A stretch of DNA of 64,000 nt from Metellina segmentata (GCA_947359465.1 OX375877.1:76706698-76770697), one strand, 5' to 3'. Numbered from the stretch's first letter, positions 1 through 10,050 are shown. A program made the numbers and translations. Notes: a model not told the origin generated them from the letters alone.

Positions 1-1
1 A

Positions 2-1270
2 TTTGACGTATGTGGTACCTCAAGACCCGCGTCGACTAATCCCCCATCCGGAAGACAAGAAGTGGTCGAGTCCTCTATGCTTGACCTCGTACCTGGATGG
101 GAAACAATGTCTCGTGCACAAAAATACAAGCACAGGAGACGACTTAATAAGATTCGTCATACTGAATCTGGAAAGCCTCAACAGCAGCAGAAGGAGACCC
201 CAGCCGGTAAAAGAGGTAGGCCGGATGATGGTACCCCTTCCCCTAGTACCTCGGTACAGACGAAGCGACCAAGGACATCTGCTCCATGGTCGTACTGTCA
301 AGTAGCCGCAGGTATGAGAATGGCCATCGTTCAGGAGGCCTTCCCAGAAGCAAGGTTGTCTCCTGCAGATGGAATGGATATTCAGAGAGACATTGATAGA
401 ACCATCGACTCAATGGATCTCGATCTAATGGCCCCTCAGTTTGTAACTGCTGGTGTACTGAACGGTGCCCTCATGCTTCACTGTACCAATGAGTATTCAG
501 TGAAATGGCTACAGGATAACTATGATGGAGGGAGGGTCGGTGGCTTTAAAATCAGGGTGCTGAAAGCGGCTGACCTTCCCAAACCAGTGAAAATAGCCCT
601 CAAAACTCGTGATGTCTTCACCACAGAGGGTGAGGTTCTGCTTCGACGGCTTGCCCGATCGAACCCAGGCCTCAACACTGATGAGTGGAAAATCCGTGAG
701 AGGGTCATTGTAGGGGATCGTGCCTACACTAGGTGGATAATCGAAATGGACGAAAGATCAGCCCAGCTCTTACGAGAGTGGAATTTCGAGATATTCACAG
801 GAGCGTTCGGGAAAGGACTCTGCAAGATCTTGTCCGATCCAAATGCTACTCGTAAACTCCCCCCTCCTGTCGCCGTGGATAAACCACTTGCAGACTCTAG
901 TGATGTGGCTCAGCCTGCACTGGATGAAGCTGTAGCGGGACTATCTGCAGAATCTGATGAGGTGGCTTCAAAGCCTGCATCGGACGAAGCTGTGATGGAA
1001 CCGCTGGCGCAGAAGGTGGGTGGTGAACCTGAGGCATTTTTTGTGAGCTCAGTAGCCATGGAGGTCATGGAACCAGTTTCTGGGGAAATGACTCCAACAA
1101 TAGGTATAGGAACAGGGCCTCAAAAGCCACAGTCTCCTTCCAGTTCAGTTAGTGACTCCACTGGGTCACTATTCAAACAAATTGATGATCTTGTGCTATC
1201 TGACTCAGGATCAGAGAAAACAGCTGTGTCTTTCTCTCCAACAAGAGATGACTCAGCCTTAATCGATTAA
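2..1270 (+). CDS. LINE ORF1, gag-like DUF4780 protein (5' partial)
   Basis: The frame is open from base 2, so the true start may be upstream; the first ATG in frame is at 77. The N-terminal third is basic and low in complexity (KHRRR, KRGRP, KRPR), which suits nucleic-acid binding. A globular middle, roughly residues 80-270 counted from base 62, resembles DUF4780 as found in arthropod LINE ORF1 proteins: WSYCQVAAGMRMAIV at its start, VKWLQDNY in the middle, and a WNFEIFTGAFGKGLCKIL stretch at its end. The C-terminal third is acidic and Ser/Thr-rich with a repeated DEAV motif. By analogy the protein binds the element's RNA in a ribonucleoprotein. The family assignment is from memory of the domain. 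The stop at 1268-1270 lies 49 nt before ORF2. Confidence 0.8.
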   Translation, partial: FDVCGTSRPASTNPPSGRQEVVESSMLDLVPGWETMSRAQKYKHRRRLNKIRHTESGKPQQQQKETPAGKRGRPDDGTPSPSTSVQTKRPRTSAPWSYCQVAAGMRMAIVQEAFPEARLSPADGMDIQRDIDRTIDSMDLDLMAPQFVTAGVLNGALMLHCTNEYSVKWLQDNYDGGRVGGFKIRVLKAADLPKPVKIALKTRDVFTTEGEVLLRRLARSNPGLNTDEWKIRERVIVGDRAYTRWIIEMDERSAQLLREWNFEIFTGAFGKGLCKILSDPNATRKLPPPVAVDKPLADSSDVAQPALDEAVAGLSAESDEVASKPASDEAVMEPLAQKVGGEPEAFFVSSVAMEVMEPVSGEMTPTIGIGTGPQKPQSPSSSVSDSTGSLFKQIDDLVLSDSGSEKTAVSFSPTRDDSALID

Positions 1271-1319
1271 TAAACTCCTCTCTAAGGGTTAGCCTTGTTG
1301 CTATTCATAACCAAACAAC

Positions 1320-4300
1320 ATGGTTATGTCTGAACCCCTTAAGAAAATAGGCAATCCCATAAGGATTGCACAAATTAATCTACACCATAGCCAGTCTCCT
1401 TCAGCTTTACTTAGCAAGAGACTGGTAGAAGGAAAGATAGATATTGCCCTAATACAGGAACCCTGGGTCAATCATGGAAGGATCCTAGGCCTGGGCAACT
1501 GTGGGAATCTATTCTTTGATCGCTCATGCAGCAAACCGAGAGCATGTATCATTGTAAATAAAAATCTTAATGCCCTCCTTTTGGCTGATTTCCTTGATGG
1601 GGACAATGTTGCTATCAAGGTGATCAGTGAAAACGGAGATACCACATGTATCATGTCAGCGTACCTTCCATATGAAGAAGAAATTCCTCTAGCGACTTCA
1701 GCCAGAAGATTTGTCAAGCACTGCTTACGCTCTAGGATGAAGTTTATCGTGGGATGTGACGCAAATGCACACCACACCATTTGGGGCAGTTCCAACTGCA
1801 ACAAAAGAGGTGAGGAACTAATAGAATTTTTCTTATCTAATGACCTTTTTATTCTCAATACAGGTAACAAACCGACATTTGTCAACAGCAACAGAAGTGA
1901 AGTCATTGACATCACTTTCTGTAATGCTAAAGCAGTTAACTGTATAAAGGACTGGCATGTGTCTGACTGTACCACACTGTCAGACCATAGACAGATCCAA
2001 ATGTCTTTAACAGGTCCTGCTATGAATATTCAGCAGGATCAAAGAAATCCCAGGCATACAAAATGGGATTCCTATAGGGAGGACCTTCGCCTCCTTTTAG
2101 AGGGTAGGAGTCACAACTTTCCCTCACTGGTAGACTTGGAATTGGCTGTTGACTCTGTGCAGCAGTCCATCCTCCAGTCCTACCAGTTAAATTGTAAGGC
2201 AGTCACCACAAGCTTACCAAGGCGAGTTCCTTGGTGGAATAAAAGTCTCTGTGGTCTTAAAAAGAACTGCAGAAGACTCTTTAACAGAGCTAAAAAAACA
2301 GGTGAGTGGTCAAGATACAAAGAAGCACTCACCAACTATAACAAGGCCATAAGGAAATCTAAACAGGAGTCATGGAAAAACTTCTGTGGCCAAGTGGACA
2401 GTATGTCTAGTGCGGCTAAGCTGACTAAAGTACTAACCAAAAACAACCAGTGCCAATTAGGCTCCATTAAAAAGGACGATGGCACATTCACGGAAAACGG
2501 TAGGAGCACCCTGGTAGAAATGCTTAGAGTGCACTTCCCTGATTCCAGAATTACAAATATTAATGATGAACTGACAGTTCCACTTATTCCCCTGCTACGT
2601 AGTGGAAAGGAGGACTGGGAACTGGCTAGAAGTATAATTACTCCAAAAAGAATAGCATGGGCGATTAACTCATTCATGCCCTTCAAAACACCTGGTGTAG
2701 ATGGCATTATACCTGCTCTACTCCAACATGGCAAAGACATCATTATACCACACATATGTAGGATTTATAGATCTTGCGTGGTATATGGTTATATGCCGCA
2801 TGCATGGAGAACCTGCAAGGTAATTTTTATACCTAAACCAGGTAAAACATGCTACAGTGAAGCAAAAGCCTTCAGACCTATTAGTCTGACATCATTTCTT
2901 CTTAAGACATTAGAGAAATTGATCGATAGATACATTAGGGACGAGGTTCTAAAAGCCGAACCCCTATCGAGATTTCAACACGCCTACCAGCCTGGGAAAT
3001 CTACAGAGACTGCTCTATATGATCTTGTTACGGTCCTTGATAGAGCAGTCAATGGAAAGGAAATTGCCTTGGCAGCCTTTTTAGATATTGAGGGAGCCTT
3101 TGATAAGGTTCCAGTAAACGTAATTATTGATGCCCTCATCAGTCGAAATGTTAATCCATTGGTTTGCGCCTGGATTAAAAACATGCTCGAGACAAGGATG
3201 GCTCAGGCCTCCTTACTGGGAGACACACTAACTGTGGGAAACTGTAAAGGCTGCCCCCAGGGTGGTGTGTTATCCCCCTTACTATGGAGCCTTGTGGTTG
3301 ACGAGCTCCTTAACAGGACTCACTTCTTGGGCCTGTATTGTCTGGGTTATGCTGATGACATAACGCTGGTCATAAGAGGGAAGTTCCAAAACACGGTAAC
3401 AGACCTCATGAACACTGCCCTAAAAAAGATTGAACTTTGGTGCAAAAAGGTGAACTTGTCGGTTAACCCCAACAAAACTAGTCTAGTCCTCTTCACCCGG
3501 AAAAGGTTACGAGATATGCATTTGATAAAATTCTTTGGAACACCACTTGCATACTCGGATGAGGTTAAATATCTAGGAGTAATCTTTGATAAGACCTTGA
3601 CATGGAGCTCACATCTCCAGTACTGCACGAGCAAGGCCAAGAGAGTGTTTTGGGCTTGTAGACGTGCCATTGGTAATAATTGGGGTCTAACACCGAAAAT
3701 GGTGCATTGGATATATACCGGGATTATTGTTCCGATGATATCCTATGGCGCCATCGCTTGGTGGAATAGAACCCGTAATGAGACAGTGAAAAAAGAACTC
3801 ACTAGTCTACAAAGAATGGCTACCATTGCAATTACTAGTGCAATGCGAACCACTCCCTCACAGAGTCTAGAACTGCTTCTGGGGCTTCTACCACTGCATA
3901 AACAAGTGGAACTAGAGGCAATTTCATGCTCACAACGCCTCAAACTCATGGGACTATGGAAGTCATCTTATGAAATGCCTGCCTTCAAAAATGTCGATCC
4001 GCAGGTGAAGGAACATCCCTATCTATTAATGAGATCTGACTGGATGTTAAAGCAATTTTGCTTTAAAGCCAAATATAATATCATCTTTCCCACCAGAGAA
4101 GAATGGAGATTCGTCTCCAGGCTGATAGGAAGGGGGGATGAAATTTGGTACACAGATGGTTCAAAAACATCTCATGGCACTGGGTCAGGTGCCTTCTGTC
4201 CTAATCGAAAAATAAGGCTATCTTTTTCTTTGGGTAAGCTGGCCACTGTATATCAGGCTGAGGTTCTGGCAATCTCTGCTTGTACTTACAACTGCCTCAA

Positions 4301-4967
4301 TAGAGGTGTAGTTAAGAGGGTTATTAAAATCTTCTCTGACAGCCAGGCAGCCCTAAAGGCTTTGCAAAGTCACTGCTTTTCCTCAAAAGCAGTGTGGGAA
4401 TGTCACAATGTGCTTGAGGACCTGGCTGAGAGAAACAAGGTCTCTCTGGTTTGGGTCCCTGGTCACTGTGGCATTGAAGGCAATGAAACGGCAGACCTAT
4501 TAGCAAAACATGGGTCTGAAACACCATTTATTGGACCAGAGCCTGTTTTGGGTCTGCCTCACAATGTGGTTAGAGGGACTATAAGGGATTTGCTCCTTGC
4601 CGAGTCCTACCAAACATGGCTTCAGTCTAATAATCAAAGACAAGCCAAAGAGCTCAATCAGCAGTCTCCATGGGATAGATCAAGAGAGCTGCTGAATTTC
4701 AGTAGGAAAGAAATCAGGATAGCTATTGGCCTCCTAACTGGCCACTGTACCCTGAATAGACACCTCAACATTATGGGTGTTTTAGATGACCCACTATGTA
4801 GAGGTTGTCGGATGGTAGAGGAGAGTTCTGTACACGTTCTATGTAAATGTGACCATTACTCTGCACAACGATTTGAATATCTGGGATACCATTGTATCGA
4901 ACCCTGGGAACTGTCAAACATTCCAATCAGGTACATGCTGAAATTTATTTCGGCCATCGGTCTTTAG
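1320..4967 (+). CDS. LINE ORF2: endonuclease / reverse transcriptase / RNase H
   Basis: A 1215-residue polyprotein with no internal stops. Residues 1-225 form an apurinic-like endonuclease: N20, E47 (IQEPW), D147/N149 (GCDANAHH) and the SDH triad end at 221-223. Residues about 480-750 form the reverse transcriptase, with LDIEGAFD (D589), GCPQGGVLSPLLW and YADD at 677-680. Residues about 940-1065 form RNase H, with the acidic set D946 (YTDGSK), E981 (QAEVLA), D1007 (FSDSQAAL) and D1059 (NETADLLAKHG). A Cys/His C-terminus (CRGC...HVLCKC) follows. All catalytic residues are present, so the enzyme could be functional. In this family the protein nicks target DNA and primes reverse transcription from the nick. 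The start is the first ATG after ORF1; another Met lies two codons later. Confidence 0.95.
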   Translation: MVMSEPLKKIGNPIRIAQINLHHSQSPSALLSKRLVEGKIDIALIQEPWVNHGRILGLGNCGNLFFDRSCSKPRACIIVNKNLNALLLADFLDGDNVAIKVISENGDTTCIMSAYLPYEEEIPLATSARRFVKHCLRSRMKFIVGCDANAHHTIWGSSNCNKRGEELIEFFLSNDLFILNTGNKPTFVNSNRSEVIDITFCNAKAVNCIKDWHVSDCTTLSDHRQIQMSLTGPAMNIQQDQRNPRHTKWDSYREDLRLLLEGRSHNFPSLVDLELAVDSVQQSILQSYQLNCKAVTTSLPRRVPWWNKSLCGLKKNCRRLFNRAKKTGEWSRYKEALTNYNKAIRKSKQESWKNFCGQVDSMSSAAKLTKVLTKNNQCQLGSIKKDDGTFTENGRSTLVEMLRVHFPDSRITNINDELTVPLIPLLRSGKEDWELARSIITPKRIAWAINSFMPFKTPGVDGIIPALLQHGKDIIIPHICRIYRSCVVYGYMPHAWRTCKVIFIPKPGKTCYSEAKAFRPISLTSFLLKTLEKLIDRYIRDEVLKAEPLSRFQHAYQPGKSTETALYDLVTVLDRAVNGKEIALAAFLDIEGAFDKVPVNVIIDALISRNVNPLVCAWIKNMLETRMAQASLLGDTLTVGNCKGCPQGGVLSPLLWSLVVDELLNRTHFLGLYCLGYADDITLVIRGKFQNTVTDLMNTALKKIELWCKKVNLSVNPNKTSLVLFTRKRLRDMHLIKFFGTPLAYSDEVKYLGVIFDKTLTWSSHLQYCTSKAKRVFWACRRAIGNNWGLTPKMVHWIYTGIIVPMISYGAIAWWNRTRNETVKKELTSLQRMATIAITSAMRTTPSQSLELLLGLLPLHKQVELEAISCSQRLKLMGLWKSSYEMPAFKNVDPQVKEHPYLLMRSDWMLKQFCFKAKYNIIFPTREEWRFVSRLIGRGDEIWYTDGSKTSHGTGSGAFCPNRKIRLSFSLGKLATVYQAEVLAISACTYNCLNRGVVKRVIKIFSDSQAALKALQSHCFSSKAVWECHNVLEDLAERNKVSLVWVPGHCGIEGNETADLLAKHGSETPFIGPEPVLGLPHNVVRGTIRDLLLAESYQTWLQSNNQRQAKELNQQSPWDRSRELLNFSRKEIRIAIGLLTGHCTLNRHLNIMGVLDDPLCRGCRMVEESSVHVLCKCDHYSAQRFEYLGYHCIEPWELSNIPIRYMLKFISAIGL

Positions 4968-5039
4968 TGGATCAGTAGGGGTCTCAGTACAATAGACTAT
5001 TAGTCGCAGTGCTGGCACTCTTCGGAGTCACCCCTTTAC

Positions 5040-5067
5040 AAGTCATAAGTCATAAGTCATAAGTCAT
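5040..5067 (+). repeat. LINE 3' tail, four AAGTCAT heptamers
   Basis: Four exact copies of AAGTCAT end the LINE 3' UTR. Short tandem tails in place of poly(A) are known from several LINE clades. The tail marks the junction with the LTR element, whose gag reading resumes at about 5068. Confidence 0.85.
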
Positions 5068-5467
5068 GTTCGGCAGTGATGTGTCGTTCATTCTAGTATT
5101 GTTTCCGATAGGAGATTGGTTTGCTCCTGCATTATTTCTTATACTAGCTAATTTGAGTTCTCGTTCAATTTGTGCTAACTTAAGTTTCTCGATTTCTCGG
5201 TTTTCTGCTAACTTAAGTTTCTTGGTTTCTGCTAACTTAAGTTTCTCGGTTTTCGAGTATTTGTGTTAACTTAAGTTTCTCGATTTCTTCTTCTTTAGCC
5301 TTTCTTTCTTCGACGATTGAACTCATTAAATCTTTTATAAATTCTGGGTCTTGTTTGAACGTAACATTTTTTTCAATAATTTCTTTTAGTTTGATTATAG
5401 TGGCACCTTCCGGTACAATTTCTTGAACAACCTTTATGAGGTCTTCTTTCTTCGTATTTTTATACAT
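5068..5467 (-). pseudogene. gag-like N-terminus of LTR retrotransposon, frameshifted
   Basis: The frame starts at 5467 with an N-terminal motif KKEDLIKVVQEI and then a charged, probably coiled-coil stretch rich in E, K and L (EERKAKEEEIEKLKL). It meets a stop at 5237. In another frame the same character continues (EIEKLKLAQIERELKLASI, then DTSLPN at the LINE junction), so a frameshift near 5240-5260 followed by the LINE insertion has broken the gene. The coiled-coil part is a short tandem repeat at DNA level, with GAAACTTAAGTTAGC recurring, and replication slippage there may have caused the shift. The gag assignment rests on position after the LTR and leader, and on resemblance to arthropod gag N-termini. 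Confidence 0.55.
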
Positions 5468-5539
5468 GCTTAAAATAAAGGTTTGGTCCTACCTTAGATT
5501 CTTGTTTGGCTTCTGTTTTGGCACCGTCGTCGATTTGAC

Positions 5540-6110
5540 CGTTGCACTGGTCACTTTCATTGTGGCGGGGAGATTTTCCGTTTTGGCACGTCGGTGAGCT
5601 GGACTGGACACTTTCGTTTAGGCGGGGAGTTTGTCCTACTGCTTCCGTTTTGGCACGTCGGTGAGCTGGACTGGACACTTTCGTTGAGGCGGGGAGTTTG
5701 GCGTATGGCTTCTGTTTTGCATGTCGGTGAGCTGCACTGGACACTTTCGTTGAGGCGGGGAAATTGGCCTCTTGCTTCCATTTTCTCTGCATTGTTGTTT
5801 GCTCGACTGTTGACTGGACACATTAGTTGAGGCGGGGGAATTGGCCTGCGCTTTTAGTTGCTTCACAGTTGCACTGGACTCGTTCGTTGAGGCGGGGGAA
5901 TTGGCCTCTTGCTTCCTTTTTCTCTGCTTGACTGTTGACTGGAAACGTTAGTTGAAGCTGGGTAATTGACCTCTAGCTTTGGTTTGGCTGTAGAAATTCA
6001 TTTCGTTTCTGTTAGTCTGCGCTTTTAGTTGCTTCACAGTTGCACTGGACTCGATCGTTGAGGCTGGGTAATTGACCTCTAGCTTTGGTTTGGCTGTAGA
6101 AATTCGTTTC
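5540..6110 (-). repeat. Tandem ~65-bp repeats in LTR-element leader
   Basis: About eight diverged copies of a unit of roughly 60-70 bp share GACTGGACACTTTCGTTGAGGCGGGG-like cores (two shorter blocks: CTGGACACTTTCGTT and GAGGCGGGG). They fill the interval between the primer site and gag. Short minus-strand frames here repeat a SPPQRKCPVQLTD-like or RLNESVQSSSPT-like phrase only because the DNA repeats. No protein is proposed. Confidence 0.7.
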
Positions 6111-6155
6111 GTTTCTGTTAGTCCAAGAGCTGTTCATTCTGTTTCTCTAAGTTCA

Positions 6156-6173
6156 GAACCGGTTGAGCCCCCA
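6156..6173 (-). other. tRNA primer-binding site (putative)
   Basis: The minus strand immediately after the LTR reads TGGGGGCTCAACCGG. TGG directly after a CA-ending LTR is the usual primer-site start. The tRNA species was not identified. Confidence 0.5.
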
Positions 6174-6452
6174 TGTTCTGGTTCGGGTTGTCTAGGGTGT
6201 TGATGTATGAAGACAAGAACAAGTCAGGTTCTAACAATAACTATATATTCTCAGGTTTAGCATACAACTTTAGGCTCTTAAGCCTAACTACAAGACACAT
6301 TAGAACGGAAACATCGATGAGAGCTTCGCTGTTGGCGACTTCGCTCTTCACTACTCTGCTCTCTTATGCACCTGCGCTCCGTGGCGCTGGCGTCGCTACG
6401 AGTGTCGCCACTGTGCAGGTGGTTTGGCGGATGGGGTTTTGAATATACAACA
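6174..6452 (-). repeat. 5' LTR (putative)
   Basis: The plus strand reads TGTTCTGGTTC at one end and GAATATACAACA at the other, so the minus strand also has TG...CA ends. The minus-strand 3' end abuts TGGGGGCTCAACCGG, whose TGG is what pairs with a tRNA 3' CCA. The interior has a GC-rich patch near 6360-6430 and an AT-rich part at 6230-6260. Confidence 0.55.
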
Positions 6453-8044
6453 TATATGCCAAAATATGGTATGTCAGCAGTGATATGTCCTGCAGATTCT
6501 ACAACCTGTTTTGCCTTTCAAGTCACATCTCCAAGAGGCTACTTACCTGCACAGCACCTGTCCATGTATGACTCCTCCCAACAAATGCCTTTATGGCAGT
6601 GAAACCCTTCCTTGGCCAGTGAAATCCCCCAGATTTTTCTCCCATTGAGCTTATCTCGGATATGATTCATATAATTTGACACAGTATAGCAAAAGACTAC
6701 ATGCCACAACATATATTGGCAGAAGGAGCTTAACAAACCTTTTAATTTAAGTTGACTTTTCTGGTGTAATTCTATAATTATAAAGACAGATTTGTTTTTG
6801 TAATAGTTTATATTGTAAAGTTGATTTGATATTGTGATACAATGATTATTTGATATTGTGTGATAATTTTATTTATTCATATAGATATAGTTTTTCATTC
6901 TAGTCGATTCATATAGATATAGTTTTTTCATTCTAGTCGAACACTGACATCAGGGTGTTTTGATTTTATATAGTTTTGTGATATTTGTATATGTTTGATT
7001 GTTGTTTTGACAAAAAATATTTCCACCTTGATCATCAGCCAATTGTGTACAATTTGATTGCATGTTGCCAATAACTGACTAAAGCAAAAGTTCATCATTC
7101 TTATTACTTTTTACAATTCTTCGAATTGAATCCAAATTTTTCTCAAATGTTATAGATTTAGTAATACATTCCAGCATACAAAGAGCTTGGTCCCATACTA
7201 TATTACTAATTTAAAAGTAAACCCTCTCATTAAGTCAAAACATCTAATTAATATATCATAAATTGTATTCTTGTGTAATAAATTAGAAACTTCAAAACGA
7301 AACTATTGCAGTCAGCTCCGATGTTTGTCTCTTTTTGGAGCACAAAACTAATCTTTGGATTTTAATTGAATCCAGATAAAATACATGACGTGTTGCTCAA
7401 AATTTTAAACATGTATACCTTTAACTTATTCAAGGTACATATACTTAGCACTGTGAAATTGTCTCATATATGTGATTCTCTAAATGCTGAAGGAGCATTC
7501 CCTTATCTTATTTTGTTCAGGTACCAGATTAGGTGAATTTTAGATTGGTTTATAAACTATATAAGTAGTCCTCAAAATTGTTTAAAAAGTACTTTTACTT
7601 AGCAGTCCGTATTTGAAAATGTTAGGCTTTAACCAAAAAATTAAATGTGCACTAAAAAATTATTAACAGCTTTAAGTAGTTAAAAAATTTTAAATGTTCA
7701 GATTAACCCATTGTAGTTATTCAAAGTGTGCATTTAAAAACATTTTACATCAAAATAACTACCTATAATATCAAAATATAGATTAAGTAAATGAAACTAT
7801 TTAAAATTAAAATTGTATAACATTGACAACCATATTTTGCCACACATCTACGTCACAAAATTGAACTTGCCTTAAAATTGATTGTGCTGTATCTTAGTCT
7901 TATTAGTTTCTATGTACTGAATAACAGTGTACTATAAAAGTCTGAGGAATCAGGGCCCTTGGACGAGACAAGTCCAAAGCCATATGTGTATGAATGTTTG
8001 CTTAGATTTTAACCATATTCACTTTAATTTGCATTATCTTTTAG
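6453..8044. other. AT-rich non-coding DNA, no feature recognised
   Basis: No open frame with protein-like character and no clear terminal repeats were seen. A 20-bp phrase around TATAGATATAGTTTTTCATTCTAG is duplicated at 6880-6940. By position this is probably intron or upstream sequence of the kinase-like gene. Confidence 0.5.
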
Positions 8045-8103
8045 GACTTTTTTAAGATTCCTGAATGTGATTTCTTTGATGAAAACAAGCAGGAAGTACA
8101 TTC
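8045..8103 (+). CDS. CDK-like protein kinase, C-lobe exon A (partial gene)
   Basis: This 59-nt exon is bounded by TTTTAG at 8039-8044 and the donor GTAAGT at 8104. It encodes DFFKIPECDFFDENKQEVH plus two bases of the next codon. The phase (2 left over) matches the exon at 9040. Alone it is not diagnostic; it is assigned because it joins in phase with the next exons, which carry a kinase C-lobe end. It would fall in the CDK/CMGC insert-like region before the last helices. Earlier exons with the N-lobe and catalytic loop were not found in the window and are probably left of it. Confidence 0.65.
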
Positions 8104-9039
8104 GTAAGTATGCATTCATGATTAAATAATTTGGATTCCATTGCATGCATTTTCTGCTGCAGTCTTTGTCCTCACTGAAATTTCTAGGAAATAAGTTCAT
8201 ATCATAAATATCCTGTAATACTCTTGATAATTAATCTTTCAATTTGTCAAGATATACTTACTAATATTATCAATTTTGAAAGCAATTCTCTTGAAAAATA
8301 AATGCTAAAATATTATCAACCCAACTTGTTGCTTAAAAAAAGACAAATATAAATGTACAATACCTATTTCCAGAAAACTGAACTTTTCAAGAAAGTTGGT
8401 TCATTTCACTTGAATTGGATCTAGCTTTCTGATCTACCAAAATGGTATTAAACTTCTATAATCAAACTTATAATTTCTTGGAAATCAATAATATTTTAGC
8501 CATTTCTCACTGCATACGGGATTTAGAAAAATGTACTAACTTCAACATTTCTCTACAAAATTTAATAATTTTGTATTTCCCTAATCTTCTAAAGCTTTTT
8601 ACTGATTGCACTTGAGAAACATAGACAGCTTTTCTAGTCTGCACAATAGTTCTCCCTTTTCACATAGTATATTCCTAGACCCTAACTCAGTTATGTGAAA
8701 CTGCTAGTAATACCATTTATATATGAGGGTTAATTGAAAAGTAAGGTCCCCAATCCTATAATATAGGTTTCTATTCATGTCTTTCCTAGTGGGCTATTCT
8801 CTTTTATATTCCATCTGTGAAGAAACTGGTTTGCATTCAACCAACTTGGGCATTGGATGAAAAATGTTGACCTAGGGGCATTCTTTCAATTTTGGAAACA
8901 AACTTGGAAATGTCCAATCCTCCTGTAACAAAATACTATAGAGGAATGAACCAAATCAACTTCAAATAAAATAGTAAGTTATTTGTGATAACTTTGATGT
9001 TATGTGTGCTTTAAAGTTCAATTAAAATTTTTTTTCCAG
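8104..9039 (+). other. Intron of CDK-like gene
   Basis: It begins GTAAGT and ends with a T-run and CCAG. A patch at 8727-8890 (GGGTTAATTGAAAAGTAAGG onwards) looks like an old DNA-transposon end but has no partner. Nothing else was recognised. Confidence 0.6.
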
Positions 9040-9141
9040 TTATAATTGCCTGAATCTATATTTTAAGAAAGCTGAATGTCCTCAGAATCAAAACACAATG
9101 GATTTATTGCAATGGATGTTTTGTCTTGATCCTAAAAATAG
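9040..9141 (+). CDS. CDK-like protein kinase, C-lobe exon B
   Basis: The exon is 102 nt, after TTTTTTTCCAG and before the donor GTAATT. The first base completes a Ser codon begun in exon A, and the last two bases (AG) start an Arg codon completed in exon C. It encodes NTMDLLQWMFCLDPKNR. This is the final conserved helix of CMGC kinases, where CDKs have a DLL...L..DP..R pattern; the Arg closes the C-lobe through a salt bridge with the APE motif in this family. Resemblance is closest, by eye, to CDK7 and CDK20, but the subfamily is not settled. Confidence 0.75.
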
Positions 9142-9689
9142 GTAATTAAAGTTCATTTCTTTTTTTAAATGTCTTACAGTGAAATAGAATTGAAAGAAAT
9201 TATATAAAATTACTACTTTCATTTAAAAAAAATGTTAATGAGAATATTATTAAATGTACTGTTATCCAATTTAAAATCAGATAAGTTGTAATAATTTTCT
9301 TTCTTATTAATTAGCAAGTTACAAACGATTCGCTTTGTATTTTCATTTGAAGGTTTTTCTATAAAGTGTATTCTATGCTATATTTATATTGTTGTTATAA
9401 AGAATATGATTTATTTTTGAGATGCCTTTAAACTCAACATTGTTGAACTCATTTTTGTAAGGATGACCAAACTTCTGATAACTTAACTTGCAAGTATACA
9501 ATTTTATTAATACACACAATGACTTGTATCTACTTTAAACCATGATTTCCCAAACTTGTTTAGTTCAATATCCCATTTTCAAAAGTAATTTTCTCGTTGC
9601 TCCCACTGAAAAACTCAATTAATTAATTACAAGTGTAGTCTATAATTTGTGAGTTTGTGCCCCAACCATCTCCACCTCTCCATTTGCAG
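9142..9689 (+). other. Intron sequence, no feature recognised
   Basis: AT-rich DNA following the GTAATT donor. No repeats or frames of note were seen before the LINE fragment that starts near 9690. Confidence 0.5.
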
Positions 9690-10050
9690 AACTGCAGGAC
9701 TTGCATAAAATCTCAGTTCAAGAAACAAAGAAAACTGCAGTATCAGAGGGATATACAGGGAAGGAGTTGGGATTGCCTATTGAGTAATAAGTGAAGAATC
9801 TCTACTGATCTACCAAGAGGGACGGGAGTGGCCTGTTTCCGCTTGTTAATCGTACCCGACTATCTCCAACAGCACCTACATAGGATTGGTGTGGCTACCT
9901 CCCCGATCTGTCCACTTTGTTGTGATAGTCATATGAACAGACAACACCTTGTGGAGTGCTCTAATTTACAGGACATTGACATCAGGGATACTTCTCCCCC
10001 GAGGACTTTCTTTGCTATATGGGACAGCAAGACAGCGTATGGCTGAAAAG
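9690..10050 (+). pseudogene. LINE 3' fragment (ORF2 C-terminus relic)
   Basis: A decayed end of a non-LTR retrotransposon pol protein. The readable part (9820-10045) carries the typical C-terminal tail: GTGVACFRLL, then DYLQQHLHRIGVATS, then SPICPLCCDSHMNRQHLVEC, a CxxC...H...C zinc-finger-like pattern. Upstream, 9730-9800 shows SWDCLLS followed by stops. It is unrelated in detail to the intact LINE at the left edge, whose tail reads CRGC...HVLCKC. The relic lies in an intron of the CDK-like gene. Confidence 0.75.

Larger units (their letters stand above)
1..5067 (+). mobile_element. Non-LTR retrotransposon (LINE), two open ORFs, 5' end outside window
   Basis: A LINE with a gag-like ORF1 (2-1270), a 49-nt spacer, a pol-like ORF2 (1320-4967), a short 3' UTR and a simple tandem tail. 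Both frames are open without stops, unlike every other retroelement coding region here, so the insertion is likely young. Endonuclease, reverse transcriptase and RNase H in one ORF2, after a DUF4780-like ORF1, fit the jockey-superfamily branches that keep RNase H (I/LOA-like). The clade is inferred from domain order only. The element ends inside the gag region of an oppositely oriented LTR element, so it inserted after that element. Its 5' end and left target duplication are outside the window. Confidence 0.9.
5068..6452 (-). mobile_element. LTR retrotransposon 5' part: LTR, primer site, leader, gag start
   Basis: Read on the minus strand, this is a 279-bp LTR (6452 to 6174) with TGTT...AACA ends, then a primer-binding-like sequence beginning TGGGGGCTCAACCGG, a leader built of tandem repeats, and a gag-like start codon at 5465-5467. 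Gag coding runs to the junction with the LINE tail at 5067. The remainder of the element, if it survives, lies beyond the left edge of the window. The LTR ends are inferred from the TG/CA ends and the adjacent primer site; the second LTR is not visible. Confidence 0.65.

Noticed and set aside
1472..1975. 167-residue minus-strand frame opposite LINE ORF2
   Set aside because: Antisense shadow of the endonuclease domain; no independent protein features.
5557..5866. Overlapping minus-strand frames with repeated NSPASTKVSS / RLNESVQSSS phrases
   Set aside because: The repeats come from the tandem DNA repeats of the LTR leader; several frames are open at once, which is a mark of low-complexity repetition and not of coding.
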